This document shows, one piece after another, positions 1 to 10,100 of a DNA stretch of 64,000 bases (its first letter is position 1; each line of letters opens with the position of its first letter). Both the position numbers and the translations under genes were made by a program. The stretch is from assembly GCA_025054955.1 (NCBI GenBank), contig JANWZE010000068.1, positions 1 to 64,000 of the forward strand, read 5' to 3'. The notes beneath the pieces are model-generated. The model made no database searches, was not told the DNA's origin, and saw nothing but the letters and a program-made list of their open reading frames with translations. The stretch comes from Blastocatellia bacterium (lineage in GTDB: Bacteria > Acidobacteriota > Blastocatellia > HR10 > J050).

Positions 1-475
1 TGGCAATGGCATTGGCGACATCGTCTCGCTGTTCGACCATGTCGACCACAAACGCCTGACGAGCCGGCGTGTCAAACGCATTGATGATGCCCTGAAAAAT
101 ACTCAGCACGATGATGTGCCAAACCGCGATCACGTGCATCAAGGCGAGAATGGCCAACATCAAGGACTGACTCATGGACAGCGTTTGAGTGATCACCAGG
201 ATTCGATGACGATCCCATCTATCCACCAGCACGCCAGCCAAAGGAGCTAAAAGAAAGGTCGGGATCTGACCGGCAAATCCGACCATGCCTAATAAGAGCG
301 CCGAGTCCGTCAGCCGATAGACCAGCCAGCTCGTGGCCACGCGGGTCAACCACGTCCCAATCAGGGAGATGCTCTGCCCGCCAAAATAAAGACGGTAATT
401 CCTATAACGCAAGGCACGAAAGAGGAACTCCAGCCGCTTGACCTCATCCTGCCGTTGCGCCTCAGGTTGCGACAT
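1..475 (-). CDS. MFS transporter, EntS/MFS_3-like (N-terminal part; runs off the window)
   Basis: An open frame starts with ATG at 475 and runs without a stop to base 1, giving about 158 residues. The start region reads ALRYRNYRLYFGGQSIS and then GTWLTRVATSWLVYRLTDSA, followed by PLAGVLVDRWDRHR. This is the TM1-TM2 segment and the cytoplasmic loop-2 motif (G...D+..R+) of major facilitator exporters of the enterobactin-exporter type. Four hydrophobic segments are visible. The start lies one base past the dedA stop, so it is the last visible gene of the gdh-GH15-APC-dedA operon. The substrate is unknown. The C-terminal two thirds lie outside the window. Confidence 0.85.
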   Translation of the reverse strand, partial: MSQPEAQRQDEVKRLEFLFRALRYRNYRLYFGGQSISLIGTWLTRVATSWLVYRLTDSALLLGMVGFAGQIPTFLLAPLAGVLVDRWDRHRILVITQTLSMSQSLMLAILALMHVIAVWHIIVLSIFQGIINAFDTPARQAFVVDMVEQRDDVANAIA

Positions 476-476
476 A

Positions 477-1070
477 TCATTTCCCATACGACTTTTTTCG
501 TTGCACGACCCAATACAGCAAGAGGAGAAGAATGATCGAGCACGAACCGATGGCCAGCGGGCGGTGGACATTGGTCGAGACCCACACCCATTCTTCGCCT
601 AAAAAGTAGCCGATGACGATGAACGTCGCCGACCAAATGAAACCTCCCGTATAAGCGAACGCGGCAAACACAGGCAGTCGGAGCTTAGTTGATCCAGCCA
701 CCAGGGCGATGACGTGTCGGGCACCCGGCAAAAAGTAACCAAACAGCAAGCCCCACTTCCCGACACGATCAAACCACTGGTGGACACGATTGAATTCAGC
801 GGGCCTGAGGTGAACCAGGTGACCGTATTTCTCGACCAGGTAAAGGCCGACCGTGCGCCCTAACCCATAACTGACGGTGATGCCGCAGACGCTGCCCAGA
901 AATGCCGCCGCCACGGTAGCAACAGGATGGAGGTCGCCTTTGTAGATCAGATAGCCAGCAAATGTGAGCACAGCTTCATCTGGAATGGGGATGCCGATGA
1001 TGCCTAGCATGAGCAAAGAAAAGATCCCCATGTATCCATGCTGTGTCACCCCGTGAAGCACTATTTCCAC
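477..1070 (-). CDS. DedA family inner-membrane protein
   Basis: This is a 197-residue polytopic protein with a GTG start at 1070. It carries the family signatures: an N-terminal re-entrant segment GIIGIPIPDEAVLTFAGYL, the central F.R..PGARHVIALVAG motif at about residues 115-130, and a C-terminal hydrophobic helix before a basic tail (VQRKKSYGK). Members of the DedA/SNARE-associated family (PF09335) flip lipids such as undecaprenyl phosphate or phosphatidylethanolamine across the inner membrane and affect envelope stress tolerance. Length is typical. It lies 44 bases after the APC permease gene and 1 base before the MFS gene, so the genes are probably co-transcribed. The exact lipid substrate cannot be told from sequence. 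Confidence 0.9.
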   Translation of the reverse strand: MEIVLHGVTQHGYMGIFSLLMLGIIGIPIPDEAVLTFAGYLIYKGDLHPVATVAAAFLGSVCGITVSYGLGRTVGLYLVEKYGHLVHLRPAEFNRVHQWFDRVGKWGLLFGYFLPGARHVIALVAGSTKLRLPVFAAFAYTGGFIWSATFIVIGYFLGEEWVWVSTNVHRPLAIGSCSIILLLLLYWVVQRKKSYGK

Positions 1071-1114
1071 GCCGAAGGGAGTTTAAAGCCGGTCGGGAAC
1101 CCCCGTCAAGAAAG

Positions 1115-3343
1115 TCACCGGCCAGAGTCATGCCTCTTCATCAACCCGATGAGGTCCGTGCGGCGGGGTCCGTCCAGTTCCTGCTTCAGCAGACGCAGCC
1201 CAGCCACGACGATATCACGATGGTGAATATCCTCCGTTCCGGGCTGTTGGGACACAGAGAGCCAGAGCTGGTGAATCAGATTCAGGTCTTCTTCGCTCAA
1301 TTGTGGCTCGTGCGCACCCAGCCGGAAGGCTTTCACTTGTCCGCTTAGTCCAACGACCTCTAGAACGATGGATTTCCGGTCGCTTCCGGGGATCTGCGCC
1401 CAGGCGATCTCCAGCCGCTGGCTCTGCTTCTCGGCAGACAGCGCGTGCGACTGTCCCAGGATGATCCGGGAAGCATTCAGCCTGAAGGCCGTCCAGGCGA
1501 TGCCCGGAAAAACGCCGATTGAAGGCACTACCAGCAGACTCACGGGCCGGCCTAGCCGCTCCGCTACCGCCACGACCTTCGTAAAGAGTAATTGTTGCCA
1601 TGTGCCGAAGATTTCGTCGTGGTAAAAACGCTCAGCCCCGGAAGACCCACGCATCACCTTGACCGAGACAACAACGACATCTTGCTTGGTGGTATCCGTT
1701 TGTTCAAGCGCATACTCCAGATGGCGAAGGTGAGCGCCATTGCGCACGGGTACGAGCACACTGCCCGGTCGCACGCCCACCGCTTCTGGCTCAGCCGTCT
1801 CCTGCTCGACCAGTTGAAACTGATCGAGTTCTGGTTCACGCCCGGCCCGCCGGCGCTGGGCGCGCCGCTCCGAGAAGGTGAAGAGAGCGAAGAAGACGCC
1901 GGTGAACGCCAGGCCGGAGATGGTGGCCACCTGCTTGGTCAGCAAATTCGTTCCTGCGATGGCGAAGAGCGCGACGGTAATCAAGCCGAGCCCGACCGGC
2001 AACTCCAGCCGGCCCACGCGAACATTGAACGGCACGCGGTAGGAGCGCTGGCCCGGCTCGGTAAAGCGCAGCACCAGTACAGCCAGCGCCTTGAAGGCAA
2101 AGCTCCAGATCACACCGAAGGCATACGCCTCGCCCAGCACGTAAACGCGTCCGCCACTGATGAGGATCGTGACGATCTGGAGCATCACCACCAGATCAAT
2201 GATCCGGTAGGTCGTGCCGAATTTGTGGTGCGGAGCGCGGAACCAATCGCTCAATACGCCGTCTTCTGAGACGCGATTCAACACGCCGTTGGAGCCGACA
2301 ATCGCGGTGTTGACGGCACCGGCCAATATCAGAAAACCGACGAAGACCACAAAACCTTGAAGCAGCAGTTTCATCCAGGCCGGGCCGACCACATACATCG
2401 CTAGCCCACCGATCAAGTTGTCGAAATATTCAGACCTCACCTGGTCAGGAATGAGCATCACGGCGAAGAAGGAAACCAGCGAGGTAAAAACCAGGCTGTA
2501 GATGAAAATCACCAGCCCCGCGCGGCGCAGATTCTTAATCTTGGGATGCTCGATCTCACGATTGACCTGAGCCAACGATTCTTCACCCGACATGGCCAGA
2601 ATGGAGTGGCCGAATCCGATCAAGATGGCGATGGGAAGGATATTGGGGAGCCTTGTCCCGTTCAACCATCCCAGCGCCTCATCGCTGAAACGAATGGTTT
2701 GGTCGGTCGGCAGTGGCGGAAGCACCGCGCCGCGCACGGCGACGGTGATCACACACCAGGCGATCACCAACACGACCATTACCGTGGTGACCTGCATAAT
2801 TCGCAACGCCCGCTCTGATGATTCGTGCATGCCTTTGATGTTTTGCCGCCAGAAGTAGAGCGTGATGGCCAACGCGAGGCCGACGGCGATCACCCGCATC
2901 TGACCGGAGGACAGGCCGCTCCCACGGAAATGCTGCAGTGTGTCGCTCATCAACCCAGCCAGATACTGTCCTGCCGAAACACCGGAGATCGGCCCGGTCA
3001 GGATGTAATCGAACATCAGCGCGGACACGGACAACTTTGCCAGCGGCCGCCCCATCGCCTCTTTCACCACGCGATAGACGCCGCCGCGCGTGAACATGGC
3101 GCACGATTCGACATACACCGCCCGCACCGCATAGGAGAACAACATGACGCTCAGAATGAACCACGGCGCCGACTTGCCGACCGCTTCTTCCGCGATACCG
3201 CCGACATAAAAGGCCGACGAGGCCAGGTCGCTCAGGACAATGGCGGCGGCCCGCCAGAATGATATGAATGAGAGCAGAACGGTCGTCGCGACCACCACTC
3301 GTGCTTTGTCGGTCCGTGCCATAGCCATCGTCGGAGGATCCAT
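1115..3343 (-). CDS. APC-superfamily permease with C-terminal Usp-like domain
   Basis: A protein of about 742 residues. Residues 15-490 hold about 12 hydrophobic segments of the amino acid-polyamine-organocation fold, with the early GGIAEEAVG helix break and a gating segment near GFGHSILAMSGEESLAQ. A linker rich in charged residues follows (SERRAQRRRAGREP). The last 200 residues start GSVLVPVRNGAHLRHLEYAL and look like a universal-stress-protein fold. I prefer ATG 3343, preceded by GACGAGG, to the TTG at 3370, which would overlap the glucoamylase stop. Permease-Usp fusions are known among APC transporters and may sense nucleotides. The substrate is unknown. It is operonic with the glucoamylase gene. 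Confidence 0.85.
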   Translation of the reverse strand: MDPPTMAMARTDKARVVVATTVLLSFISFWRAAAIVLSDLASSAFYVGGIAEEAVGKSAPWFILSVMLFSYAVRAVYVESCAMFTRGGVYRVVKEAMGRPLAKLSVSALMFDYILTGPISGVSAGQYLAGLMSDTLQHFRGSGLSSGQMRVIAVGLALAITLYFWRQNIKGMHESSERALRIMQVTTVMVVLVIAWCVITVAVRGAVLPPLPTDQTIRFSDEALGWLNGTRLPNILPIAILIGFGHSILAMSGEESLAQVNREIEHPKIKNLRRAGLVIFIYSLVFTSLVSFFAVMLIPDQVRSEYFDNLIGGLAMYVVGPAWMKLLLQGFVVFVGFLILAGAVNTAIVGSNGVLNRVSEDGVLSDWFRAPHHKFGTTYRIIDLVVMLQIVTILISGGRVYVLGEAYAFGVIWSFAFKALAVLVLRFTEPGQRSYRVPFNVRVGRLELPVGLGLITVALFAIAGTNLLTKQVATISGLAFTGVFFALFTFSERRAQRRRAGREPELDQFQLVEQETAEPEAVGVRPGSVLVPVRNGAHLRHLEYALEQTDTTKQDVVVVSVKVMRGSSGAERFYHDEIFGTWQQLLFTKVVAVAERLGRPVSLLVVPSIGVFPGIAWTAFRLNASRIILGQSHALSAEKQSQRLEIAWAQIPGSDRKSIVLEVVGLSGQVKAFRLGAHEPQLSEEDLNLIHQLWLSVSQQPGTEDIHHRDIVVAGLRLLKQELDGPRRTDLIGLMKRHDSGR

Positions 3344-3362
3344 AAACCTCGTCAGCTTCCTT

Positions 3363-5768
3363 TCAGTCAATCACAACAGTAAAGTCCACGCCTTCCCAGC
3401 GATCAGCCTCGGGCCAGTAAAACGTAAAATAAACCGCGCTCCCACGCGGGAGCCTCTCCGTTGGTAAGTCAGCCACGTGCACGCCGAGTCCCGTATCCCG
3501 TGTCGCCGCGTCTTGCGGCGTCTTCCATCCATCAGTGCTCCAGTGAATCATGGCCGGCGCGAGCGCCTCCAAGCGTAGGATTCTGCCAGTCGGGATCGTC
3601 CGACACTTGTTATTGAACCGCCAGATCGCGTAAGGGGAACTCGTCTTCTCAACCTGATAGCGTTGTACGGGCTGGGGCGGCAGATCAAAGACGCGACCTT
3701 CGTTGAGGGAGCGGCGCAGCTTAATGTATTCGGCGTGAGCCCAGACGAGCGGCATCGCCGAGCCGGACGGTCGGCCAAAGAAAAGCTCTCGCTCCGGAAT
3801 GTCAGGCGCGTCCCAGACTTGCTCTGGAATCATTCCCCCTTCATTGGCGAATGCTTCCAGGGTGTGGAGTAATCTCTCCGCCACCTCCGGCCGGCCTGCT
3901 GCCAACTCGTAGTGCGCTCGCTCGCCGGTCAGCAAGGGCCAAACCCGCCCCCTCCCTGTGCCGTCGAAGGGCGCACCGTCTTCCCGTTCGCCATAGCCGT
4001 CGTCGTTATAGCGGTGCCAGGCCGGACCCGAAGGCGTCTCTACTTTGAGTAACGCATCAATCACTTTCACCGTATTGACAACGCGCGGGTCATCCGGGGC
4101 CCGCAGGCCAAAACGCACCAAGGCCAGAGCGTCGGGACTGATCAGGTGAGCCGCGGGCTCCCTACTCTGGCCAGGGGGCCGGTTCTTGATGGCGACGAAA
4201 CCTTGCGCGGGCGAAGCGGCATCGGCGACCTCCGGTGGAGCGATTCGCACGTAGTACCCTTCAACGCCCACTTCACGAGCCAAGTCCGTATCGGTCACGT
4301 ACACCCATTGCTCAATGTGCGCATTCCAAGCATCGGCCGCCTCCCGCAGATAAGCTGCCACCGCTGGTTCTCTGTTCACGTCGGCCAGATCCGCGGCAGC
4401 CAGCAGGGCCGCAATCTCAACCGCCAACGTGAACGGCGAGTAGCCAGGGTCTTCCTCCCACCGGTCCTGTTGAGTCACCGGGCCATTGCGAACCAGAAAG
4501 CCGGCCGCCCGCCGCGTCATGGGCCAGAAACGATTCAAGTCCTCCTCGGCCAACACACGCTGCCGCCGTGCCAGATCCACAAGCAAAATGGGGAAGGCCG
4601 TTTCATCCATTTGTATCCCACGCCAAAAGGATGTTCCATCTAGCCACATGTTCTGCGGCCAGTGACCATCGGCTTCCTGCGTGACCTGGAGATAGGCCAG
4701 TACCCGGCGGACGTCTTCTTTTGCCCCGGCGGCCAACAGCCCTCCGGCCGCTTCGACCAAGTCACGAGGCCAGACCAGATGATAGCCACCCAGGTCATCA
4801 TCCCCTCGCGCAAAACCCCAGGGGATGGAGAGACTGGCAATGAGGCCGCCGGGGAAGCGTTTGGCTTCGTGCGTGCGCAGAACCGCCGTGCTGACGCGGT
4901 ACAAGTTCCGCTCAGGCGGTTGAACTTTATCTAGGGGAAGCAGAGACCGTTGCCACTCTTGCCACATCTCTACGTAATCGGCCATCGCCGCGTCAAAGCC
5001 GTCCAGAAGACTGGCCACGGCGCGATGCCCAGCTTCAGCCGGGTTGCGACCAAAACCCAAAGCCAGCACAAACGTGTTGTCGGAGGTGTGCCAATCAATC
5101 TCTCCCGTCAGAGCCACGTTGCCGTTCTCGGCTCGGAAGTAGACCCAGGTCATCTGCTTGTGCTGTGCCAGATCTTGCCAGCCATCGGAAAATCCGACGT
5201 AGCCGACGGAACGCTTCACCCAGGGCACGGAACAGGCCAGCGCCAGCGCGTTGCCGTCTCGTTCAGCCAAGAGCATCGGGATGCCTTTATAATCGCCGAC
5301 CCAGGCGGTGTTGCCGCTGCCTCGATTGCCCAGATGTGGAGCCAGGAGAACATAGAGGTGATAATCCTCCGGCGCTCCTTGCAAGGGCACAAAGCGAGTC
5401 CGTTGCAGCACTACATCACGTCGGGGATCAGTTAGGATCTCCTTCTCGATGCGATATCGCCCGTGCTGGCAGGTGTTGATGAGCCGGTAGGCAGGTACAC
5501 CGTCCATCACATAACTCACCTCACAGCGGGTGTGCCGTTTTTCCTCGGAGAAGAATGCCTTCCCATCGGTGACGATCAGACCCATGTCTCGGGTACTGGC
5601 TTGATCCACGCGAGGGTAGTAGATCTCGTTCACGATGCTGTGACTGAGCGTGAACCAGACGCGGCTGGTGGGGCTCAGAGCGGTACCCACGCCAGTTTTG
5701 GCGCTCGAAGTCCAGCGCGGCGGAATCCCCGGCCAGCCCGGCGCGAATGATTGGCGCTCTTCCATCAT
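3363..5768 (-). CDS. GH15 glucoamylase / glucodextranase-like glucan 1,4-alpha-glucosidase
   Basis: About 801 residues from ATG 5768, which has AGGAGG six bases upstream and overlaps the gdh stop by 4 bases (ATGA-type coupling). The N-terminal 270 residues form the beta-sandwich N domain of prokaryotic glucoamylases (start APGWPGIPPRWTSSAKTGVG). An (alpha/alpha)6 barrel follows with both catalytic acids visible: GIQMDETAFP (about residue 388, general acid) and GRVWPLLTGERAHYEL (about 613, general base). A C-terminal beta domain ends in DRWEGVDFTVVID. No signal peptide is evident, so it probably releases glucose from alpha-glucans in the cytoplasm. The next gene upstream oxidises glucose, which fits a glucan-to-gluconate route. 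Confidence 0.93.
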   Translation of the reverse strand: MMEERQSFAPGWPGIPPRWTSSAKTGVGTALSPTSRVWFTLSHSIVNEIYYPRVDQASTRDMGLIVTDGKAFFSEEKRHTRCEVSYVMDGVPAYRLINTCQHGRYRIEKEILTDPRRDVVLQRTRFVPLQGAPEDYHLYVLLAPHLGNRGSGNTAWVGDYKGIPMLLAERDGNALALACSVPWVKRSVGYVGFSDGWQDLAQHKQMTWVYFRAENGNVALTGEIDWHTSDNTFVLALGFGRNPAEAGHRAVASLLDGFDAAMADYVEMWQEWQRSLLPLDKVQPPERNLYRVSTAVLRTHEAKRFPGGLIASLSIPWGFARGDDDLGGYHLVWPRDLVEAAGGLLAAGAKEDVRRVLAYLQVTQEADGHWPQNMWLDGTSFWRGIQMDETAFPILLVDLARRQRVLAEEDLNRFWPMTRRAAGFLVRNGPVTQQDRWEEDPGYSPFTLAVEIAALLAAADLADVNREPAVAAYLREAADAWNAHIEQWVYVTDTDLAREVGVEGYYVRIAPPEVADAASPAQGFVAIKNRPPGQSREPAAHLISPDALALVRFGLRAPDDPRVVNTVKVIDALLKVETPSGPAWHRYNDDGYGEREDGAPFDGTGRGRVWPLLTGERAHYELAAGRPEVAERLLHTLEAFANEGGMIPEQVWDAPDIPERELFFGRPSGSAMPLVWAHAEYIKLRRSLNEGRVFDLPPQPVQRYQVEKTSSPYAIWRFNNKCRTIPTGRILRLEALAPAMIHWSTDGWKTPQDAATRDTGLGVHVADLPTERLPRGSAVYFTFYWPEADRWEGVDFTVVID

Positions 5769-6895
5769 CGTTCCTCCTGAATGTGACCAGCCGCTCCCCA
5801 CTCGATGACAGCCTTGATTTCATTGGGCGGATGTTGACCCAAAGCCGCTGCAAAGTCGGTGTAGGGATAGTGATGAGTGATAAGCTTCGTCACATGATCA
5901 CCCCAGCGGTGTTGGGCGTCCTCCAGGTCGTCTACGGCCATCTGAAAGTGGTCACGGGCGGCGTTGACGCTGCCTACCATGACCTGATTGTTTAGCACCA
6001 ACTGACGGATCAATTCGGCGCCGGGGATTTCCAGCGGTCGGTCGCCGCCGGGGATGCCCGTGAGCACATAGACTCCATTGCGGGCCAGGGCGTCCAGCAG
6101 ATTAAACGCTAAGCCGGGGATGCCCGTGGCCTCAAAGATCAACTCCATCGGTCCGAGTTCATCGCCCACCTTGTCCGGTGGTATCTGACGACCATCAACA
6201 TAGTGCCCTCCGATATGAACCAGCCACTGCGGACGGGCGCTGGTGTCATCTACAATGTCCAGGCCGTAAACTTCCGCCCCACGCAGCCGCAGCGCCATGG
6301 CCGCCAACAGGCCAATAGGTCCCAAGCCGGCAATCAGGCAACGACGACCGAAAAGCCAATTGGGCGTGGCTGGCGCATCCGGGAGCCGGACGAGCTGCAG
6401 GCGCACAGCCTCCTCAATCGCCTTTTCCGCAACGGACAGCGGTTCCGTGAGCACCCCAAGCGATTCCAACTCGGTCGGCACGCGCACCACGTATGCTTCT
6501 TTGTCTACGACATACTCTGCCTGATAACCATCCAGCCCCCAGATGCCCCGCTCGTGATACCCGCCGGTGCGGCACATGTCGGAGCGATGCATGGCACAGG
6601 GCAGACACTGGCCACATCCCCGACGCACGGTGAAGATCGCATAGTCACCCGGCTTCACTCGCGCGACCTCTTGGCCCACTTCTACCACTTGCCCGAGCAT
6701 TTCGTGACCGATGATTAGCCCCTCTTGACCTTCGGGAGCACGGGCGCGGCCACCGGCGGCTTCCTCCCGGTCGGTGCCACAGATGCCCACGCACCGTACC
6801 TGCACCTTGACCTCATCTGGCACCGTGATGGATGGCTCCGCACGATCTTCAAGCCGAAGCGTCGTTGTTCCCGGAACGATGGTGATGGCTTTCAT
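5765..6895 (-). CDS. gdh: Zinc-dependent glucose 1-dehydrogenase (MDR family)
   Basis: About 376 residues from ATG 6895. The N-terminal GroES-like half carries the catalytic-zinc residues CGICGTD (about 40) and GHEMLG (about 66), and the structural-zinc cysteines GCGQCLPCAMHRSDMC (about 95-110). A Rossmann segment CLIAGLGPIGLLAAM and the C-terminal glucose-dehydrogenase domain ending ALGQHPPNEIKAVIEW follow. This matches archaeal-type glucose dehydrogenases, which oxidise glucose with NAD(P) to gluconolactone. Its stop overlaps the start of the glucoamylase gene, so the two are translationally coupled. The start lies 5 bases past the stop of the truncated DUF1003 gene. Other aldoses are possible substrates. 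Confidence 0.88.
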   Translation of the reverse strand: MKAITIVPGTTTLRLEDRAEPSITVPDEVKVQVRCVGICGTDREEAAGGRARAPEGQEGLIIGHEMLGQVVEVGQEVARVKPGDYAIFTVRRGCGQCLPCAMHRSDMCRTGGYHERGIWGLDGYQAEYVVDKEAYVVRVPTELESLGVLTEPLSVAEKAIEEAVRLQLVRLPDAPATPNWLFGRRCLIAGLGPIGLLAAMALRLRGAEVYGLDIVDDTSARPQWLVHIGGHYVDGRQIPPDKVGDELGPMELIFEATGIPGLAFNLLDALARNGVYVLTGIPGGDRPLEIPGAELIRQLVLNNQVMVGSVNAARDHFQMAVDDLEDAQHRWGDHVTKLITHHYPYTDFAAALGQHPPNEIKAVIEWGAAGHIQEER

Positions 6896-6900
6896 ACCGA

Positions 6901-7188
6901 TCAAACTCCATTTGTATATACCGGCTCTATCGGGCCAGGCATTGGCGATGAGTCGAGCGTGCCCTTGCCGACCTGGACCAGCTGTTGATCAATGAGCATC
7001 TGGTGAATCTGCAAGAACGCCTGATCTTGTGCTGCCAGATGATCCAGGATGGCACGGATTTCTTCCTCGGCCTTCTGGTTGATCACATATCCGTGGTGCG
7101 CCTCCAACCGGTCCCGTTCCGCCTGCCGGCTCTGGCTCATCATGATGATACCGGCTGTAGAGATGGCCAGCAGTGAAAGAGCTAGGTT
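6901..7188 (-). pseudogene. C-terminal remnant of a DUF1003 membrane protein
   Basis: The frame reads NLALSLLAISTAGIIMMSQ and then RQAERDRLEAHHGYVINQKAEEEI. This is the second transmembrane helix and the conserved cytoplasmic tail of DUF1003 proteins. The expected first half (first helix and N-terminus) is absent: upstream of about 7190 the sequence becomes the 3' end of the RND pump gene. The remnant is about 95 residues against a usual 150-190. An internal ATG at 7143 could still give an 80-residue product. It overlaps the out-of-frame tail of the RND ORF. The simplest reading is that the efflux operon was inserted into, or recombined with, this gene. Confidence 0.75.
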
Positions 7189-10100
7189 GGTATTGTATTT
7201 CGTTCTTGGTTCTTGCCATACTTAACGCCGCGTAAACTATCGGCGTTGTCACGAGCGAAAAAAGTAATGCGACTGCCAGACCGGAGATGACGGCGATGGC
7301 GAGCGGCTGCAGAAGTTCCGCACCTGCGCCAATGCCTAAAGCAAGCGGTAACATTCCGAGAATTGCAGCTAAACTTGTCATCAGGACAGGGCGAATTCTT
7401 CTCTTTCCCGAAAACACAAGTGCGTCTTGCAAATTATCGCCTTCTGCCAAGTGCTCTTGGACCGCGTCAAGCATCAGAATTCCGTTTTTGGCGACAATGC
7501 CGATGACCATAATCATTCCCATCAAGGAAACGACATTGAGAGTTGATTTCGTGAGGAACAACCCGAACAGCACACCGCCCAGAGCCAAAACCGCACCCGA
7601 AACTATCGCAATCGGATGTGCGAATGAACGAAATTCAAACAAGAGAACGAGAAAAACCAACGCGACAGCCAGCAGGAGTGCAACCGCCAATTCGCGGAAA
7701 CTCCTTTGCTGCTCCTGATAAAGTCCGCCGTATTCGAGTGTCATTCCGGGTGGGAGTTTCACGTCTTTGGCTAGTTGAGTTTTGACTTTGGCGATTGTCG
7801 TCCCCAAATCAGCGCCCGTGATTCGAGCTGTAACGGCAACCGACTGGCGCAAGCCGTCGCGTTCAATTTCGGTTTGTCCTGGGTCGTATCGGAGTTCTGC
7901 TACTTGGTCAAGGCGGAACATTTGACCAGTTGCAGAACGAATTTGCAAGGATTTTAGCGCATCAAGTGATCGTCTGATATATTGCGGCAAAGTTACGCGG
8001 ACGGCTATCAGTTTGCCATTTTCTAAGATTGCCGAGGATGCATCTCCGGTCATTGCCGTCGTGACCATGTTGGCAATGTCATTTGCCGTTACGCCGAAAC
8101 GCCCCGCCGCCTGGGGTATTACTCTGAAGATAACCGCCGCGCCGCTGACGACCACGCCGCTGTTGGTGTCTACTACGCCGGGAACTCTTTTGATTGATTC
8201 TTCGATTTGGGCGGCGGTTCGGTATAAAACTTTTTGGTCATCGCTGAAAATGCGGATTTCTACCGGCGCAGGCGAACTTGTCAAGTCGCCAATTAAATCC
8301 GATAGAATACCGGCAAACTTAACGCGAAGAGCCGGTTCAGATGAGTCTATTTTCTGCCTTAATTCGTTAATTACTTCTTCAGTTGAACGCTCACGATTGG
8401 GTTTTAATTTGACAAGGAAATCGCCGGTGTTCGGTTCCGATATAGCCAGACCGAGCCGCAAGCCGGTGCGCCGTGAAAAGCTCTCAACTTCCGGAGTTTC
8501 GTTCAGCATTTGCTCAACATGCCGCAACATTCGGTCGGTTTCTTCAAGGGATGTTCCCGGCGGGGCAATGTAATCAAGCACGAACGCCCCTTCATCAAAA
8601 GCCGGTAAAAATTCCGAGCCCAGATTTTGATAAAGAAGATAAGAACTCGATAAAATCAAAGCCGAAAGAACCAAAACGACAAAACGATTTTTGAGAGAAA
8701 ACCGCAAAACCGATTCGTATCGCGCCATGATAAACCTCATGATAAAGCCGCTTTCGGCTTCTTCGTCGCGTTCATCGGCTTTGAGTTCGCTCTCGGAAAC
8801 TTTCGGTTTTCTCTTCCGCGTCCCCACGGAAGGAATGAGTGTTTGCGCCAGAACCGGCGTGAAAGTCAGCGCGAGCACAAGCGAAGTCAGAAGAGCGACC
8901 GTCATCGTCAAAGCGAGCGAGCGGAAAAATACGCCTGTTATGCCTGACAATAGCGCGAGCGGCAAGAAAACCACGACCGGGGTAACAGTTGATCCGATTA
9001 TTGGAACGGTAATCTCCGAAATTGCTTTCTGCACGGCTTCGACCCGCATTTGCCCCCGTGAAAGATGCGAGTAGATGTTTTCAACAACTACGATTGCATC
9101 GTCAATAACTAGTCCGATTGCCGCAGCCACACCGCCCAAAGTCATCAGATCAAATGACAACCCAACGAGATACATCGCTAGGAACGTCGCTAAGACCGTG
9201 ACCGGAATCACCAAAATTGCAACAAAAGTTGTTTCCCAATTTTTGAGGAAAGCATAAAGAATGACAACCGAAAGAAACAATCCCAAGAGAATCGCATCTC
9301 TGACCGAATTCATCGAATCACGCACCAGAAGCGATTGGTCATAAAACGGCGCAACTTTGACATCCGTCGGCAGCGTTTTCCGAATTGAATCCAGTTCCGC
9401 TTTGATTTCGTCCATGACGGTAACGGTATTTGCATCCGGTTGACGCAAAATATTAAGCAGAACGGCGCGTTTTCCGTCCGCCGTAACAATGGTGTAGTTC
9501 GGCTCTACACCCGATTTTACTTCAGCAATGTCCGCAACTGTGACCGGCACGCCGTTGACTGTGCCAACGACAATCGAATTCAAATCATCCGGCTTTGCTG
9601 CTTGTCCGCTGACAAGTGCGAGCTCAAGCTTATGATCACTTTCAAGAAGTCCGGGGGAAGCAAGCAGGTTGGAACTTTTAACTGCTTCCGCAACCTGTTG
9701 GAGCGTCAGTTGACGGGCGGTTAATTTTTTCTCATCGATGACGATGTGAAATTCGCGGACCTCACCGCCCACCACTCTTACATCTGCAACGCCCGGTAGG
9801 CGCGCAAGGCGTGGCTTGACGGTATAGGCCGCCAAATCGCGCAAAGTTGCTGCATCGCGCTTATCGGAAGTCAGGCTATATCCGGCAACAGGAAAGACGG
9901 CAAATGTGAGCCGGTCAACCCGCCTGATTTGTGCTGTCGGCGGCAAACTGACTCGCGACAGCTGTGCCTGCACAAGTTGAAGCGTCTGCACGATGTCAAC
10001 CTTCCAGTCGAAAAAGAGGTTGATGTCGCATGACCCCCGCGAAGTTGTTGATTTGATTCTTTGAATACCGGGAATACCGTTCATTGCTTCTTCAATTGGG

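Noticed and set aside
1592-2269. Long plus-strand open frame
   Set aside because: It is fully antisense to the APC permease gene, with no recognisable motif; the composition is that of a shadow frame.
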